Below are positions 8,998 through 16,803 of a DNA stretch of 64,000 nucleotides, piece after piece; the stretch's first letter is position 1, and every line of letters begins with the position of its first letter. The notes beneath the pieces were generated by a model that worked only from the letters and a program-made list of their open reading frames with translations, ran no database searches and was not told the DNA's origin. The DNA is taken from contig NZ_AP028461.1 of assembly GCF_033097365.1 (NCBI RefSeq), positions 12,080,029 to 12,144,028 of the forward strand. Reading direction: 5' to 3'. This stretch comes from Actinoplanes sichuanensis. GTDB lineage: Bacteria > Actinomycetota > Actinomycetes > Mycobacteriales > Micromonosporaceae. The position numbers and the translations under genes were made by a program.

Positions 8998-9620
8998 CAA
9001 CCGACGACCTTCTCCAAGGCACGGCCGCGGTGATCGTCGACTGGGACGGCACCGTCGTCGACAGCCAGGACGCCAACTTCGCTGCCCTGTCCGCGGCGCT
9101 ACTGCCGTACAGCGTGAGCCTCGACCGGCCCTGGTACGAGCAGCACGTCGGTCTGTCGATCGCCGAGCTGCTGACCGAGATCGCCGCGATCCATGGCGAC
9201 CTTCCCACCAGCACGATCATCGAGGCCAGCCGGAGCCGGCTCCTGGCCAGCCTCGACCAGCTCCAGCCCATCGCCGCCACCATCGAGCTGCTCGATGCGG
9301 CCACCGACCGGGGCTTGCCCTGCGCCGTCGCGTCCGGAGCGGCCCGGGTCCTGGTCGAGGGCGGTATCCGGGCCCTGAATCTCGCCCACCTGTTCACGGC
9401 CACGATCACCCGCGAGAACGTCGTGCGCGGCAAGCCGGCACCCGACCTGTTTCTGCACGCTGCCGGCGTACTGGCCGTCGACGCGCGTCGTTGTCTCGCC
9501 GTCGATGACGCGGCCGACGGTGTCGCCGCCGCCCGCGCGGCCGGCATGCGTGTGCTCACCGTGCGGCAGGGCCGGCTCGTCCCCACGCACGTTCCAGCCG
9601 TCGTGGCGGACCCGTCGTGA
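8979..9620 (+). CDS. HAD-superfamily phosphatase
   Basis: 213 aa from ATG 8979. HAD motifs: nucleophile Asp21 with Asp23 (DWDGTVVDS), motif II Ser in AVASG, motif III Lys in VRGKPAPD, motif IV VDDAADG. The cap is of the beta-phosphoglucomutase type. Substrate unknown; by analogy with ToyI of the toyocamycin cluster it may dephosphorylate the deazapurine nucleotide, or a sugar phosphate made with the neighbouring aminotransferase. Confidence 0.88.
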   Translation: MVSARLTTDDLLQGTAAVIVDWDGTVVDSQDANFAALSAALLPYSVSLDRPWYEQHVGLSIAELLTEIAAIHGDLPTSTIIEASRSRLLASLDQLQPIAATIELLDAATDRGLPCAVASGAARVLVEGGIRALNLAHLFTATITRENVVRGKPAPDLFLHAAGVLAVDARRCLAVDDAADGVAAARAAGMRVLTVRQGRLVPTHVPAVVADPS

Positions 9621-9732
9621 GCCGAAAAGCCGGCACCCGTGCTGCAGCCGAGGGCGCCGGCCAGCGGCGGGCTTGCCCGAGTTGGTTCGTCGCTGAGGCC
9701 ATCAACCTGTCCGCCGTCTGCAGGGGGCCTGC

Positions 9733-10440
9733 ATGATCGCCTCAGTACAGGCTGGTCCGTTCCGGGTGAGCGTCGAGGGTATTAACGGCGTGGGGAAGAC
9801 GAGCGCCGTCCAGAAGGCGGCGGCTCTGCTCGGCGCTCGCGGGGTCCTGCTTGACGAGCTCACCGACCAGGTGAACGACGTGCTGTTGTCGAGGGTGATC
9901 GCCGCGTTGAGCGGCACGGGTGACCCGTTCCTGCGGACCGGTCACCCGGTGGTGGAGACCCTCGCCTTGCTGGCGCTGCAGGTACGCAAGACCGAGCGCC
10001 TGGCGGGGCAGTACCTGGCGGGTGTCGACGTGATCATCGAGGACCGCGGTGTGGACTCCGTCGCCGTCTACCAGGCCGCCATCTTGTGCTCTGGATACCC
10101 GGCGGCCCGGCCGGAACAGGTGGCGCGCCGCATCCTTGCCGATGCCCGGCGCTGGTGTGGCCTTCCCGATAAGACGCTCCTGCTCACCGGTGACCCGGAG
10201 GTGTGTACCCAGCGCTTCGGCCATCGCATCGAGCGGCCTCTTTCTGCTGAGGATGCCCGCCTGATCACCGAGATCGACCGGCTGTACCGGGTGATGGCCG
10301 ACGACGACCCCGAGCGCTACATCGTCCTCGACGTCGCCGACCTGTCACCCCAGGAGACCGCCGGTGTGGTGCACCAGACCGTGACCGGGCTCCTGGAACG
10401 GCGACGGCACATCCCTGCCATGAGGAGACCCTCCGCATGA
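9733..10440 (+). CDS. Thymidylate-kinase-like P-loop kinase, copy 1
   Basis: 235 aa. Walker A is GINGVGKT at 16-23. The DR-type motif EDRGVDS (about 102-108) matches the substrate-binding region of dTMP kinases, although the LID arginines are not typical. It is a paralogue of the next gene: both share VEG(I/V)(N/T)GVGKT, GDPFLR.G.P and a GVDS(V/T)AV(Y/C)QA block. The two genes overlap by 4 nt. They may phosphorylate an unusual nucleoside or another alcohol; nothing indicates normal dTMP synthesis here. Confidence 0.85.
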   Translation: MIASVQAGPFRVSVEGINGVGKTSAVQKAAALLGARGVLLDELTDQVNDVLLSRVIAALSGTGDPFLRTGHPVVETLALLALQVRKTERLAGQYLAGVDVIIEDRGVDSVAVYQAAILCSGYPAARPEQVARRILADARRWCGLPDKTLLLTGDPEVCTQRFGHRIERPLSAEDARLITEIDRLYRVMADDDPERYIVLDVADLSPQETAGVVHQTVTGLLERRRHIPAMRRPSA

Positions 10441-11213
10441 CCGCTGTTACGGAACTGTCCCGGTGCACCCGCGGCACGCTGGTCTCCGTCGAAGGGGTCA
10501 CCGGAGTCGGAAAGACCTACCTGACCCGCCATGCCATCGACCTGTTGGACACCACGCCGTCGCTGCTGGAGGAATTTTCCGCGCGCACGGACACCCCACC
10601 GGACTTGAGCTCAGCGCTGCTGCGGGCTCTGCGCGAAGCCAGCGCCGGCGATCCCTTCCTGCGCGGTGGCACACCCATGGCCGAGGCACTGGTGCTGCTG
10701 GCCATCAAACGACACGATCTCGACTCCGTCATCGCTGAACTCGCCGGCGGCCGTCCCGTCATCGAGGGCCGCGGCGTCGACAGCACCGCCGTTTGCCAAG
10801 CCGTCCTGCTGCACCCCGACGACCCGGCCGCCGCCCTCGCGATGGCGACCGCGCTGCTGAGGTTGGCGGCGTCCTACCGCCCTCTGCCGGACCGCACCAT
10901 CCTCGTCACCGACGACCCTCACCGGGCGATCACCCGCGCTCAGCGCCGCGATCAGTGTGTCTTCACCGACGAGCAGGCGACCTTCATGCGCTCCGTGTGT
11001 GCCCTCTTCGAGCAAGTAGCAACCACCGATCCCGCACGCTACCGCGTCGTGGATCGGCGCACCCTCGGAGAACACGACGCCACACGCCTCATCGGCTCGT
11101 TGATCCAGAACACGGACGTCGAGCTCACCTGCGTCAGCGAACCGTGGCAGGGCCCGCAGGCCCCATGCATGTACTGCGGCCGGCCTCAGCAGCATCCCCT
11201 CACCGGCGACTGA
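10437..11213 (+). CDS. Thymidylate-kinase-like P-loop kinase, copy 2
   Basis: 258 aa, coupled to copy 1 by ATGA. Walker A GVTGVGKT lies at 20-27, with the EGRGVDSTAVCQ motif in the middle. Unlike copy 1 it has a C-terminal extension of about 25 residues containing CMYCGRP, a possible half zinc site. The DR motif reads GR, so Asp is replaced by Gly and activity may differ. A duplicated, diverged pair suggests two successive phosphorylations or a heterodimer. It is followed by the PurC-like gene after 23 nt. Confidence 0.83.
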   Translation: MTAVTELSRCTRGTLVSVEGVTGVGKTYLTRHAIDLLDTTPSLLEEFSARTDTPPDLSSALLRALREASAGDPFLRGGTPMAEALVLLAIKRHDLDSVIAELAGGRPVIEGRGVDSTAVCQAVLLHPDDPAAALAMATALLRLAASYRPLPDRTILVTDDPHRAITRAQRRDQCVFTDEQATFMRSVCALFEQVATTDPARYRVVDRRTLGEHDATRLIGSLIQNTDVELTCVSEPWQGPQAPCMYCGRPQQHPLTGD

Positions 11214-11236
11214 GTCCCTCGAAACCGAGGAGCGTT

Positions 11237-12193
11237 ATGCCCGTCCTGCACTCCACGAAGAACCTCGAGATCGTCGAACCTGCGACGGCGGACCGAACCG
11301 GCGTGGGGATCTTCGAGTACACCGACCACTACACCGTCTTCCACTACGGCCGGATGCCGGATCCGATACCCGGTAAGGGCGAAGCGACCTGCCGCATGGC
11401 CGTCTTCAACTTTCGGATGCTGCAAGCCGCCGGTGTGCCCACCCACTTCCGGCGTTTCCTTCCCCCGAACCAGATCGAATTCGACCTGGCGCGGCTACCC
11501 GAACCGGGGACCGGCCGACTCGCCGACAACACTCTGATCCCCGTGCAGGTCCTGGTCCGTAACGAACTTCCGCAGGGCAGCTCTGTGCATCGCCGGCTCG
11601 CCAGCGGAACGCTCACCCTCGACGAGGTCGGGCTTACGGATATGCCGAAGGTCGGTGAGCGCTTGCTGCAACCGCTGGTCGAGTTCGCCACCATGTTCGA
11701 GCCCGTCAACCGGTTCGTCGGCCGCTCCGAAGCCGTCCAGCTGGCCGGTCTGAGCGCGGGGCAGCTTCGCGTCATGAGCGACATCACGGTCAAAGCCAAC
11801 GAGGTGCTGGCCGGGCACGCCGAACGGGTCGGCCTGACCTTCTCTGACGGCAAGGCCGAGTTTCTTTCGACGAACGACGAGCGCATCGTGCTGGCTGACA
11901 GTCCCGGCACCCCGGACGAGGCTCGCCTGTTGTTCAGCGGCGTCCATTGCGGCAAGCAGGTTCTGCGGAACTGGTACGTGAACAACGGACTCGAGGTACC
12001 CACGGGCCGGCTGATCGCCGAGGGTGTTCCCCGGGACTTGTGGCCCGAGCCGGCACCCCTGCCCGCAGCCTTCCTGCCGGTGATGTCGGACCTGTATCGG
12101 TCCCTGAGCGAGGCGTGGACAGGTGAACGGCTGTGGAACGCGCCCAGCCTCGACGACGCCACCCGCGCGGTCACCGAGGTCATCGGCCGGTGA
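11237..12193 (+). CDS. SAICAR synthetase (PurC)-like amide ligase
   Basis: 318 aa from ATG 11237 with GAGGAG upstream. It is recognisable as PurC-fold by ordered motifs: FNFRMLQAAGVPTHF (cf. the PurC strand before the nucleotide site), IPVQVLVRNELPQGSSVHRR (cf. VPVECVVRN..AGS), SDGKAEFL (cf. DFKLEFG) and ADSPGTPDEARLLF then GKQVLRNW. The acid-rich SGD loop of true PurC is altered (PDPIPGKGE). PurC joins aspartate to the carboxylate of an imidazole nucleotide. Here it lies in a CDG operon lacking QueC, so an amide made on the heteroaromatic carboxylate of CDG nucleotide is a plausible, unproven reaction. It is unlikely to be the housekeeping purC. Confidence 0.82.
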   Translation: MPVLHSTKNLEIVEPATADRTGVGIFEYTDHYTVFHYGRMPDPIPGKGEATCRMAVFNFRMLQAAGVPTHFRRFLPPNQIEFDLARLPEPGTGRLADNTLIPVQVLVRNELPQGSSVHRRLASGTLTLDEVGLTDMPKVGERLLQPLVEFATMFEPVNRFVGRSEAVQLAGLSAGQLRVMSDITVKANEVLAGHAERVGLTFSDGKAEFLSTNDERIVLADSPGTPDEARLLFSGVHCGKQVLRNWYVNNGLEVPTGRLIAEGVPRDLWPEPAPLPAAFLPVMSDLYRSLSEAWTGERLWNAPSLDDATRAVTEVIGR

Positions 12194-12284
12194 GAAGCAA
12201 GGGGACCAGCCGCCGATTGCAGAGAACCTGCATCGCTGGCCTCAACGCCGCCAGCGTCGAGGCAGGACGGACGGCGGTGAGCGG

Positions 12285-12962
12285 ATGGGTGGCCTGACCG
12301 ACGACGAGGCCTTCCGCAAGACGACGTTCGTGGTCATCGATTTCGAGGCCACGACACCCACCGGGTCGCCGGCTCAACCGGTCGAGGTCGCCGTTCTCGC
12401 GCTGCGTTACGACGGTGAATGGCGGGAGACCGGGCGCGGGACCTCACTGATCCGGCCGCCCGCGTTCGCCCCGGTGACACCGGCGTTCACCGCTCAGACG
12501 GGGCTGACTGCCGCGGAGCTGGAGGCCGCGCCGACCCCGGCAGAAGCGCTGGGTGCGCTGGACCGCCGCTTCACGGCCGGCACGTCGTATCTGCTGGTGG
12601 CTCAGCACGCCGCCACCGAGGCCAACCTGATCTACCACCAGCGGCAGCACTGCCCGGCACTGGCCCGCATCAACCTGCTGGACACGATCCCGCTGGCCAA
12701 ACGCTGCGTTCCCGGGCTGATCAACTACCGGCTGGACACGCTCCTTGCGTACTTCGGCATCGCCCAGCCGGTAGACCGCCATCGGGCACCAGCAGACGTC
12801 GCCGTCACCGCGCAGCTGTTCCGCCGGCTCATCGCTGTGGCGCACGACAACGGTGAAGTCGACAGCCTCGCCGGACTCGTGAAGATCGCGGGGCGGGCGG
12901 CCCAAGGCAACGCGCCCGTGCAGGAGGAACTGTTCGAGATTGCACCTCAGGAAGCTGAGTAG
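12285..12962 (+). CDS. DnaQ-like 3'-5' exonuclease domain protein
   Basis: 225 aa from ATG 12285. Exo I is VVIDFEATT (Asp19, Glu21) and Exo III is HRAPADVAVT. At Exo II the usual NxxFD is replaced by HAATEAN, so the canonical Asp appears to be Glu112. The size fits a stand-alone DEDDh nuclease. It sits among nucleotide-modifying genes and could remove modified or misincorporated nucleotides; a proofreading or RNA role is equally possible. Another in-frame GTG lies just upstream at about 12276. Confidence 0.78.
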   Translation: MGGLTDDEAFRKTTFVVIDFEATTPTGSPAQPVEVAVLALRYDGEWRETGRGTSLIRPPAFAPVTPAFTAQTGLTAAELEAAPTPAEALGALDRRFTAGTSYLLVAQHAATEANLIYHQRQHCPALARINLLDTIPLAKRCVPGLINYRLDTLLAYFGIAQPVDRHRAPADVAVTAQLFRRLIAVAHDNGEVDSLAGLVKIAGRAAQGNAPVQEELFEIAPQEAE

Positions 12963-12965
12963 CGC

Positions 12966-13625
12966 GTGAGCCGAGAGGACGGTGCGACCGTGACGGACGA
13001 CACCCCGCTGGAGCATGAAGAGGTTCCGTTCTGGTTCGACCCGCTGTGTCCCTGGGCCTGGATCACCTCGCGGTGGCTGCTGGAGGTCGAGCAGGTCCGG
13101 CCCGTACGCGCGGACTGGCGCATCATGTCGCTGGCTTACCTTAACCTCGAGCAGCGCGAGGGCAAGGGTCTCAGCGAGGACTACCGGGCGCTGATGGAGC
13201 GGGCCTGGGGGCCGGTGCGGGTGTGCGCGGCCGCCGTCGAACAGGCCGGTCCTCAGGTGCTCGGTGGCTTGTACACCGCCATCGGTGTTCGGCTGCACAA
13301 CCAACGACGCCGCGACGATCCCGCGGTCCTGCCCGAGGCCCTCGCCGACGTCGGTCTTTCCGAGTCGCTGGCCGCCGCAGCGGCCAGCACCCAGTTCGAT
13401 CAGCAGATCAAGCGATCGCATCATCAGGCGTTCGACGAGGTCGGGCTCGACGTCGGCACACCCGTGCTGCGCATCAGGGGCACGGCTCTCTTCGGGCCCG
13501 TCATCACCCCGGCACCGCGAGGGGAGGCCGCCGGGCGGCTGTGGGACGGCCTGACTCTGGTCGCGGGGACCGACGGATTCTTCGAGCTCAAACGCACCCG
13601 GACCCGTAAAGCGTCTTTCGAGTGA
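12966..13625 (+). CDS. DsbA-family, mycothiol-dependent nitroreductase-like protein
   Basis: 219 aa from GTG 12966; a second GTG at 12990 would give a shorter N-terminus. Thioredoxin-fold start FWFDPLCPWAW with Cys28 in the CPWAW motif, as in Mycobacterium Rv2466c, a mycothiol-dependent reductase, followed by the helical insertion and a GTPVLRIRG segment before the cis-proline strand. It probably reduces or detoxifies electrophiles using mycothiol. It begins 4 nt after the exonuclease gene and ends before a strong hairpin, so it closes this transcription unit. Confidence 0.85.
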   Translation: MSREDGATVTDDTPLEHEEVPFWFDPLCPWAWITSRWLLEVEQVRPVRADWRIMSLAYLNLEQREGKGLSEDYRALMERAWGPVRVCAAAVEQAGPQVLGGLYTAIGVRLHNQRRRDDPAVLPEALADVGLSESLAAAAASTQFDQQIKRSHHQAFDEVGLDVGTPVLRIRGTALFGPVITPAPRGEAAGRLWDGLTLVAGTDGFFELKRTRTRKASFE

Positions 13626-13703
13626 GCCCACTGGTCGCAGGTGAGGACGCGGCCGACGTGTGTGCGCTGAGCCGCGCGCGAGTCGACCTGACTGCTCAGC
13701 GAC

Positions 13704-13733
13704 ACTGTGCCGGGCTGTTTCGGCCGGCACAGT
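13704..13733. terminator. Hairpin between convergent genes
   Basis: ACTGTGCCGG at 13704-13713 pairs perfectly with CCGGCACAGT at 13724-13733 across a 10-nt loop. It lies between the end of the DsbA-like gene (plus) and the end of the Nudix gene (minus), as expected for a bidirectional terminator. Confidence 0.7.
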
Positions 13734-13750
13734 CCGGGAGCCGGTCCGGC

Positions 13751-14305
13751 TCAGCCCATCCGGCCGGAGGGCGCGCACGCGCGGCGGATCCGGGGTCCCA
13801 CCAGACGCTCGGCCTCGTCGAGCCGGTACCACGCCGCACTCGTCACCTCCGATTCCTGAAGGCTGCCCACATCGCCTGTCGTCGTGAAGGCGTAGCCCAG
13901 GTCCAGATGGAAGTGCTCGGGCTCATCTTTCTGGGGTCGAGCAGGTACCCGCCCGAACTCGACATAGACGGGCTCCTGGGATACCGCTACGACCGAGTCG
14001 GGGTCGATGCCGGTCTCCTCCGCAAGCTCGCGCACCGCGGCGTCGATCAGCGTCGTGTCGCTCGGCTCAAGATGCCCACCGGGTTGCAGCGGAATCCCGT
14101 ACGCGAGGTGCCCGACGAGCAGGATCTCCTCCCCGCGCGTCAGCAGCGCGCCGACCGTCACGTGCATGTCGAAATTGCGGCGGGAGGCGAAGTCCTTGCC
14201 TCGCGCCAGAAGCTCGACCGGCTCGGCCAGCAGTGTCTTCTCCTCGGGATACCGGTCGAGATAGGCGGTGAGGGCTTCCGCAATCTCCGAGTCAGCGATC
14301 GACAC
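13751..14305 (-). CDS. Nudix hydrolase
   Basis: 184 aa. The Nudix box is at about 75-99: GGHLEP ... AAVRELAEETGI, with the REXXEE catalytic core intact and one extra residue before it, common in this actinobacterial subgroup. It hydrolyses a nucleoside diphosphate linked to another group; substrate unknown. It is the only minus-strand gene inside the 3.7-25 kb biosynthetic block and is set off by a terminator hairpin on one side and a 515-nt gap on the other, so it may be an independent insertion. Confidence 0.88.
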   Translation of the reverse strand: MSIADSEIAEALTAYLDRYPEEKTLLAEPVELLARGKDFASRRNFDMHVTVGALLTRGEEILLVGHLAYGIPLQPGGHLEPSDTTLIDAAVRELAEETGIDPDSVVAVSQEPVYVEFGRVPARPQKDEPEHFHLDLGYAFTTTGDVGSLQESEVTSAAWYRLDEAERLVGPRIRRACAPSGRMG

Positions 14306-14820
14306 GAGACGCCTCCAAGGCAGTCGGATTCAATGCGTTTGCCGGCGCAGCACATGCCTCACACTTTGAGGCTCCGCTGGCCGGCGACGACCGAACCCGG
14401 CGAACCTACCGCGTCCGTCAAGCCCGTACACGCACAACGACTTACGTGTTCTGGCGTAGACACCCGGGCGCGCGATCCCGCTATGCGAGTGGGTCACTGC
14501 CCGGCACCGTCGGCGTCGGCGCCCCGCACCCGTCGATCGCTGCCCGCCGAGCGCAAGCTCATCAACGTCGATTTGGCCTCGTGGACGCCACTGGCGACCG
14601 CTGTAGCCGCCACAGTGGTGAGGCCGGTAGACGTGAGCGGTCTACGACACGCGCTATTCGACCATTTGTGCGAATGCGTTGCCCGGTTAGACGGACTGCG
14701 TCGTGTCCGCGACAGCCCGCCACCCCGGGAGGCGAGTACCGATATGGGGGTGACTCCACAACATGCCGCCTCCCTCCCAGTTCTGACGATGCGGACCGCC
14801 CGGAAGGAGGAAATGAGCAG
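14306..14820. promoter_or_regulatory. Divergent intergenic region, Nudix and ABC exporter
   Basis: 515 nt without a supportable gene. It should contain the promoter of the second plus-strand operon (ABC exporter, nucleotidyltransferase, MazG-like, MFS, kinases). A strong AAGGAGG at 14804-14810 serves GTG 14821. Long open frames through this region on the plus strand are antisense to the Nudix gene and have no protein character. Confidence 0.6.
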
Positions 14821-16803
14821 GTGAGCGCCGTTGTGGACAAGTCCAATGCCGATCCGAGTATCCCGGCGCAGAGCGGGGGAAAGCCTGCCGAGGCGGTTCT
14901 TCCGGAGTTCCGGCGCAGCTGGTGGGAGACCGGCATGCGTGCCCGTGCGGATGCCGGTGTGCTGGGTGTCTTCGCCGAGCTGCCTGGCCTGATCAGCAAA
15001 GCGGTGCGGGTGGCGTGGCGCGCCGACCGGCTGCGCACGCTGCTGGTAGCTGTTGCGACGGTGGGTGCGGGCTCGATGGCGGCTTTCGGGCTGCTGGCGA
15101 CCCAGCGGATCCTGATCGAGTTGTTCGCGGCCGGCCCGACCCCGGACCGGGTGCGGGCGGCGGTGCCGGCGCTGGCGTGGCTGGCCGTGGTCACCGCGAT
15201 CCGCGGCGCGCTGGGCATGGTCGTCGGGTACGCCCTCAACGGGCTGACACCGCGGGTGCTGCTCGACGTGGAGAAGGAGTTGTTCGCCGACACGACCGCG
15301 GTCGAGCTGCGGGCCTTCGACGACGACCAGTTCGCTGAAGGCATGGAGCGAGCGACCCGTGGCACGGAGGCCGCGATCGAGCTAGTGCAGACGGTGATGA
15401 ACCTGTTCGCGGGCCTGGTGAGCTTGCTGGCGGTCGTCGTCGCTGTGGTGGCCATCCACCCGCTGCTGCTGGTAGCGCTGCTCGTAGCGACCGTCCCTAC
15501 CGGGTATGCCGCCCTGCGCGCCGGGCACGTCAAGTTCGGCAGTTACCTGGCCTCCTCCACCCGGCGGCGTCGGCAGTGGGTGCTGCAGCGGCTGATGGCC
15601 GAACGCGACTCGGCCGCGGAGCTGCGGTCGTACGGCCTGCGGCCGTTCCTGCTCGGCCTGTACGACAAGGTGATGGGCGCACAGGTCGCCGAGGAACTGC
15701 GGGTGGCCCGGCGGGTCACCACCACCATGAGTATCGGAGCGACGATCGGCGGCGTCGCGTTGACGGGCGTCTACGTACTGCTCGGTGTGCTGCTGCTCAA
15801 CGGGCACATCCCGCTGGCCGCCGCGACCACGTGCGTGATCGCGGTGCAGGCGGCACGCAGTTCCCTGTCCACCGTGACCTTCCAGGTCGACAGGGTCTAC
15901 ACCAGCGGCCAGTTCTTCAACGAGTACGTGCGATTCCGGTCGACCGCAGCCCACCATCTCCCGGCCCATGACGCTGACAGCGCCGCCGGCTCTCGGCGGG
16001 TGGCGCAGCCCTTGACCGAGCTGACCGTTCAGGGTGTGAGCCTGCAGTACCCGGATCGGGAACGGCCGGCAGTCGACCAGGTGACGGTGACGATCCGGCC
16101 GGGCCAGACGATCGCTCTCGTCGGCGAGAACGGCTCCGGCAAATCCACCCTCGCGGCGATGATCGCCGGGCTCCGCGCCCCGACCGCGGGCACACTGCTG
16201 TGGAACGGTCACCCCTACGCCGCCTACGACGTCGACGATCTTCGCGGCCGGATCGCGGTCGCCATGCAAGATCATCACCACTGGCCGTTCAGCGCGTCGA
16301 CGAACATCGCCATGGGTGACATCGGCGCCGACGCCGAACCGGCCCGGATCGAGGCGGCCGCCCGTAAAGCGGCCGCGCACGACATGATCCTGGAGCTGCC
16401 GAACGGCTACGACACCCTGCTGGACAAGACCTTCAAGGACGGCTCGGACCTGTCCGGAGGGCAGTGGCAACGCGTGGCTGCCGCGCGAGCATTCCTGCGG
16501 GACGCCGACGTCCTGATCATGGATGAGCCGTCGTCAGCGCTCGATCCACGCGCCGAACACGCCCTGTTCCAGGCACTCCGTGACCGGCAGGGCACCAAGA
16601 CCACCATCCTCATCACCCACCGGCTCGCCAACATCACCCACGCCGACCAGATCCTGGTTCTCCAGCACGGAGCGCTCATCGAAGCCGGCACCCATCGCCA
16701 GCTGATGGCAGCCGCAGGCACCTACGAATCGCTGTTCACCCTGCAGGCGGCCGGATACCAGAGCGAACCGTCCGCTGTTGCATCTGATGCCGGTGCCGCA
16801 TGA
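14821..16803 (+). CDS. ABC exporter, fused membrane and ATPase domains
   Basis: 660 aa from GTG 14821, 10 nt after AAGGAGG. The N-terminal half has about six hydrophobic segments (first near 65-90), typical of a type IV half-exporter. The ATPase half carries Walker A LVGENGSGKST, signature LSGGQWQR, Walker B VLIMDEPSSALD and the H-loop ITHR. It works as a homodimer or with another half-transporter. It heads the second operon of the biosynthetic region, so export of the pathway product or a peptide is likely. Its stop overlaps the next start (ATGA). Confidence 0.92.
   Translation: MSAVVDKSNADPSIPAQSGGKPAEAVLPEFRRSWWETGMRARADAGVLGVFAELPGLISKAVRVAWRADRLRTLLVAVATVGAGSMAAFGLLATQRILIELFAAGPTPDRVRAAVPALAWLAVVTAIRGALGMVVGYALNGLTPRVLLDVEKELFADTTAVELRAFDDDQFAEGMERATRGTEAAIELVQTVMNLFAGLVSLLAVVVAVVAIHPLLLVALLVATVPTGYAALRAGHVKFGSYLASSTRRRRQWVLQRLMAERDSAAELRSYGLRPFLLGLYDKVMGAQVAEELRVARRVTTTMSIGATIGGVALTGVYVLLGVLLLNGHIPLAAATTCVIAVQAARSSLSTVTFQVDRVYTSGQFFNEYVRFRSTAAHHLPAHDADSAAGSRRVAQPLTELTVQGVSLQYPDRERPAVDQVTVTIRPGQTIALVGENGSGKSTLAAMIAGLRAPTAGTLLWNGHPYAAYDVDDLRGRIAVAMQDHHHWPFSASTNIAMGDIGADAEPARIEAAARKAAAHDMILELPNGYDTLLDKTFKDGSDLSGGQWQRVAAARAFLRDADVLIMDEPSSALDPRAEHALFQALRDRQGTKTTILITHRLANITHADQILVLQHGALIEAGTHRQLMAAAGTYESLFTLQAAGYQSEPSAVASDAGAA

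Noticed and set aside
13622..14824. 400-codon plus-strand open frame between the DsbA-like and ABC genes
   Set aside because: It is antisense to the Nudix gene at 13751-14305, shows no protein family pattern, and continues through the intergenic region only because of high GC.
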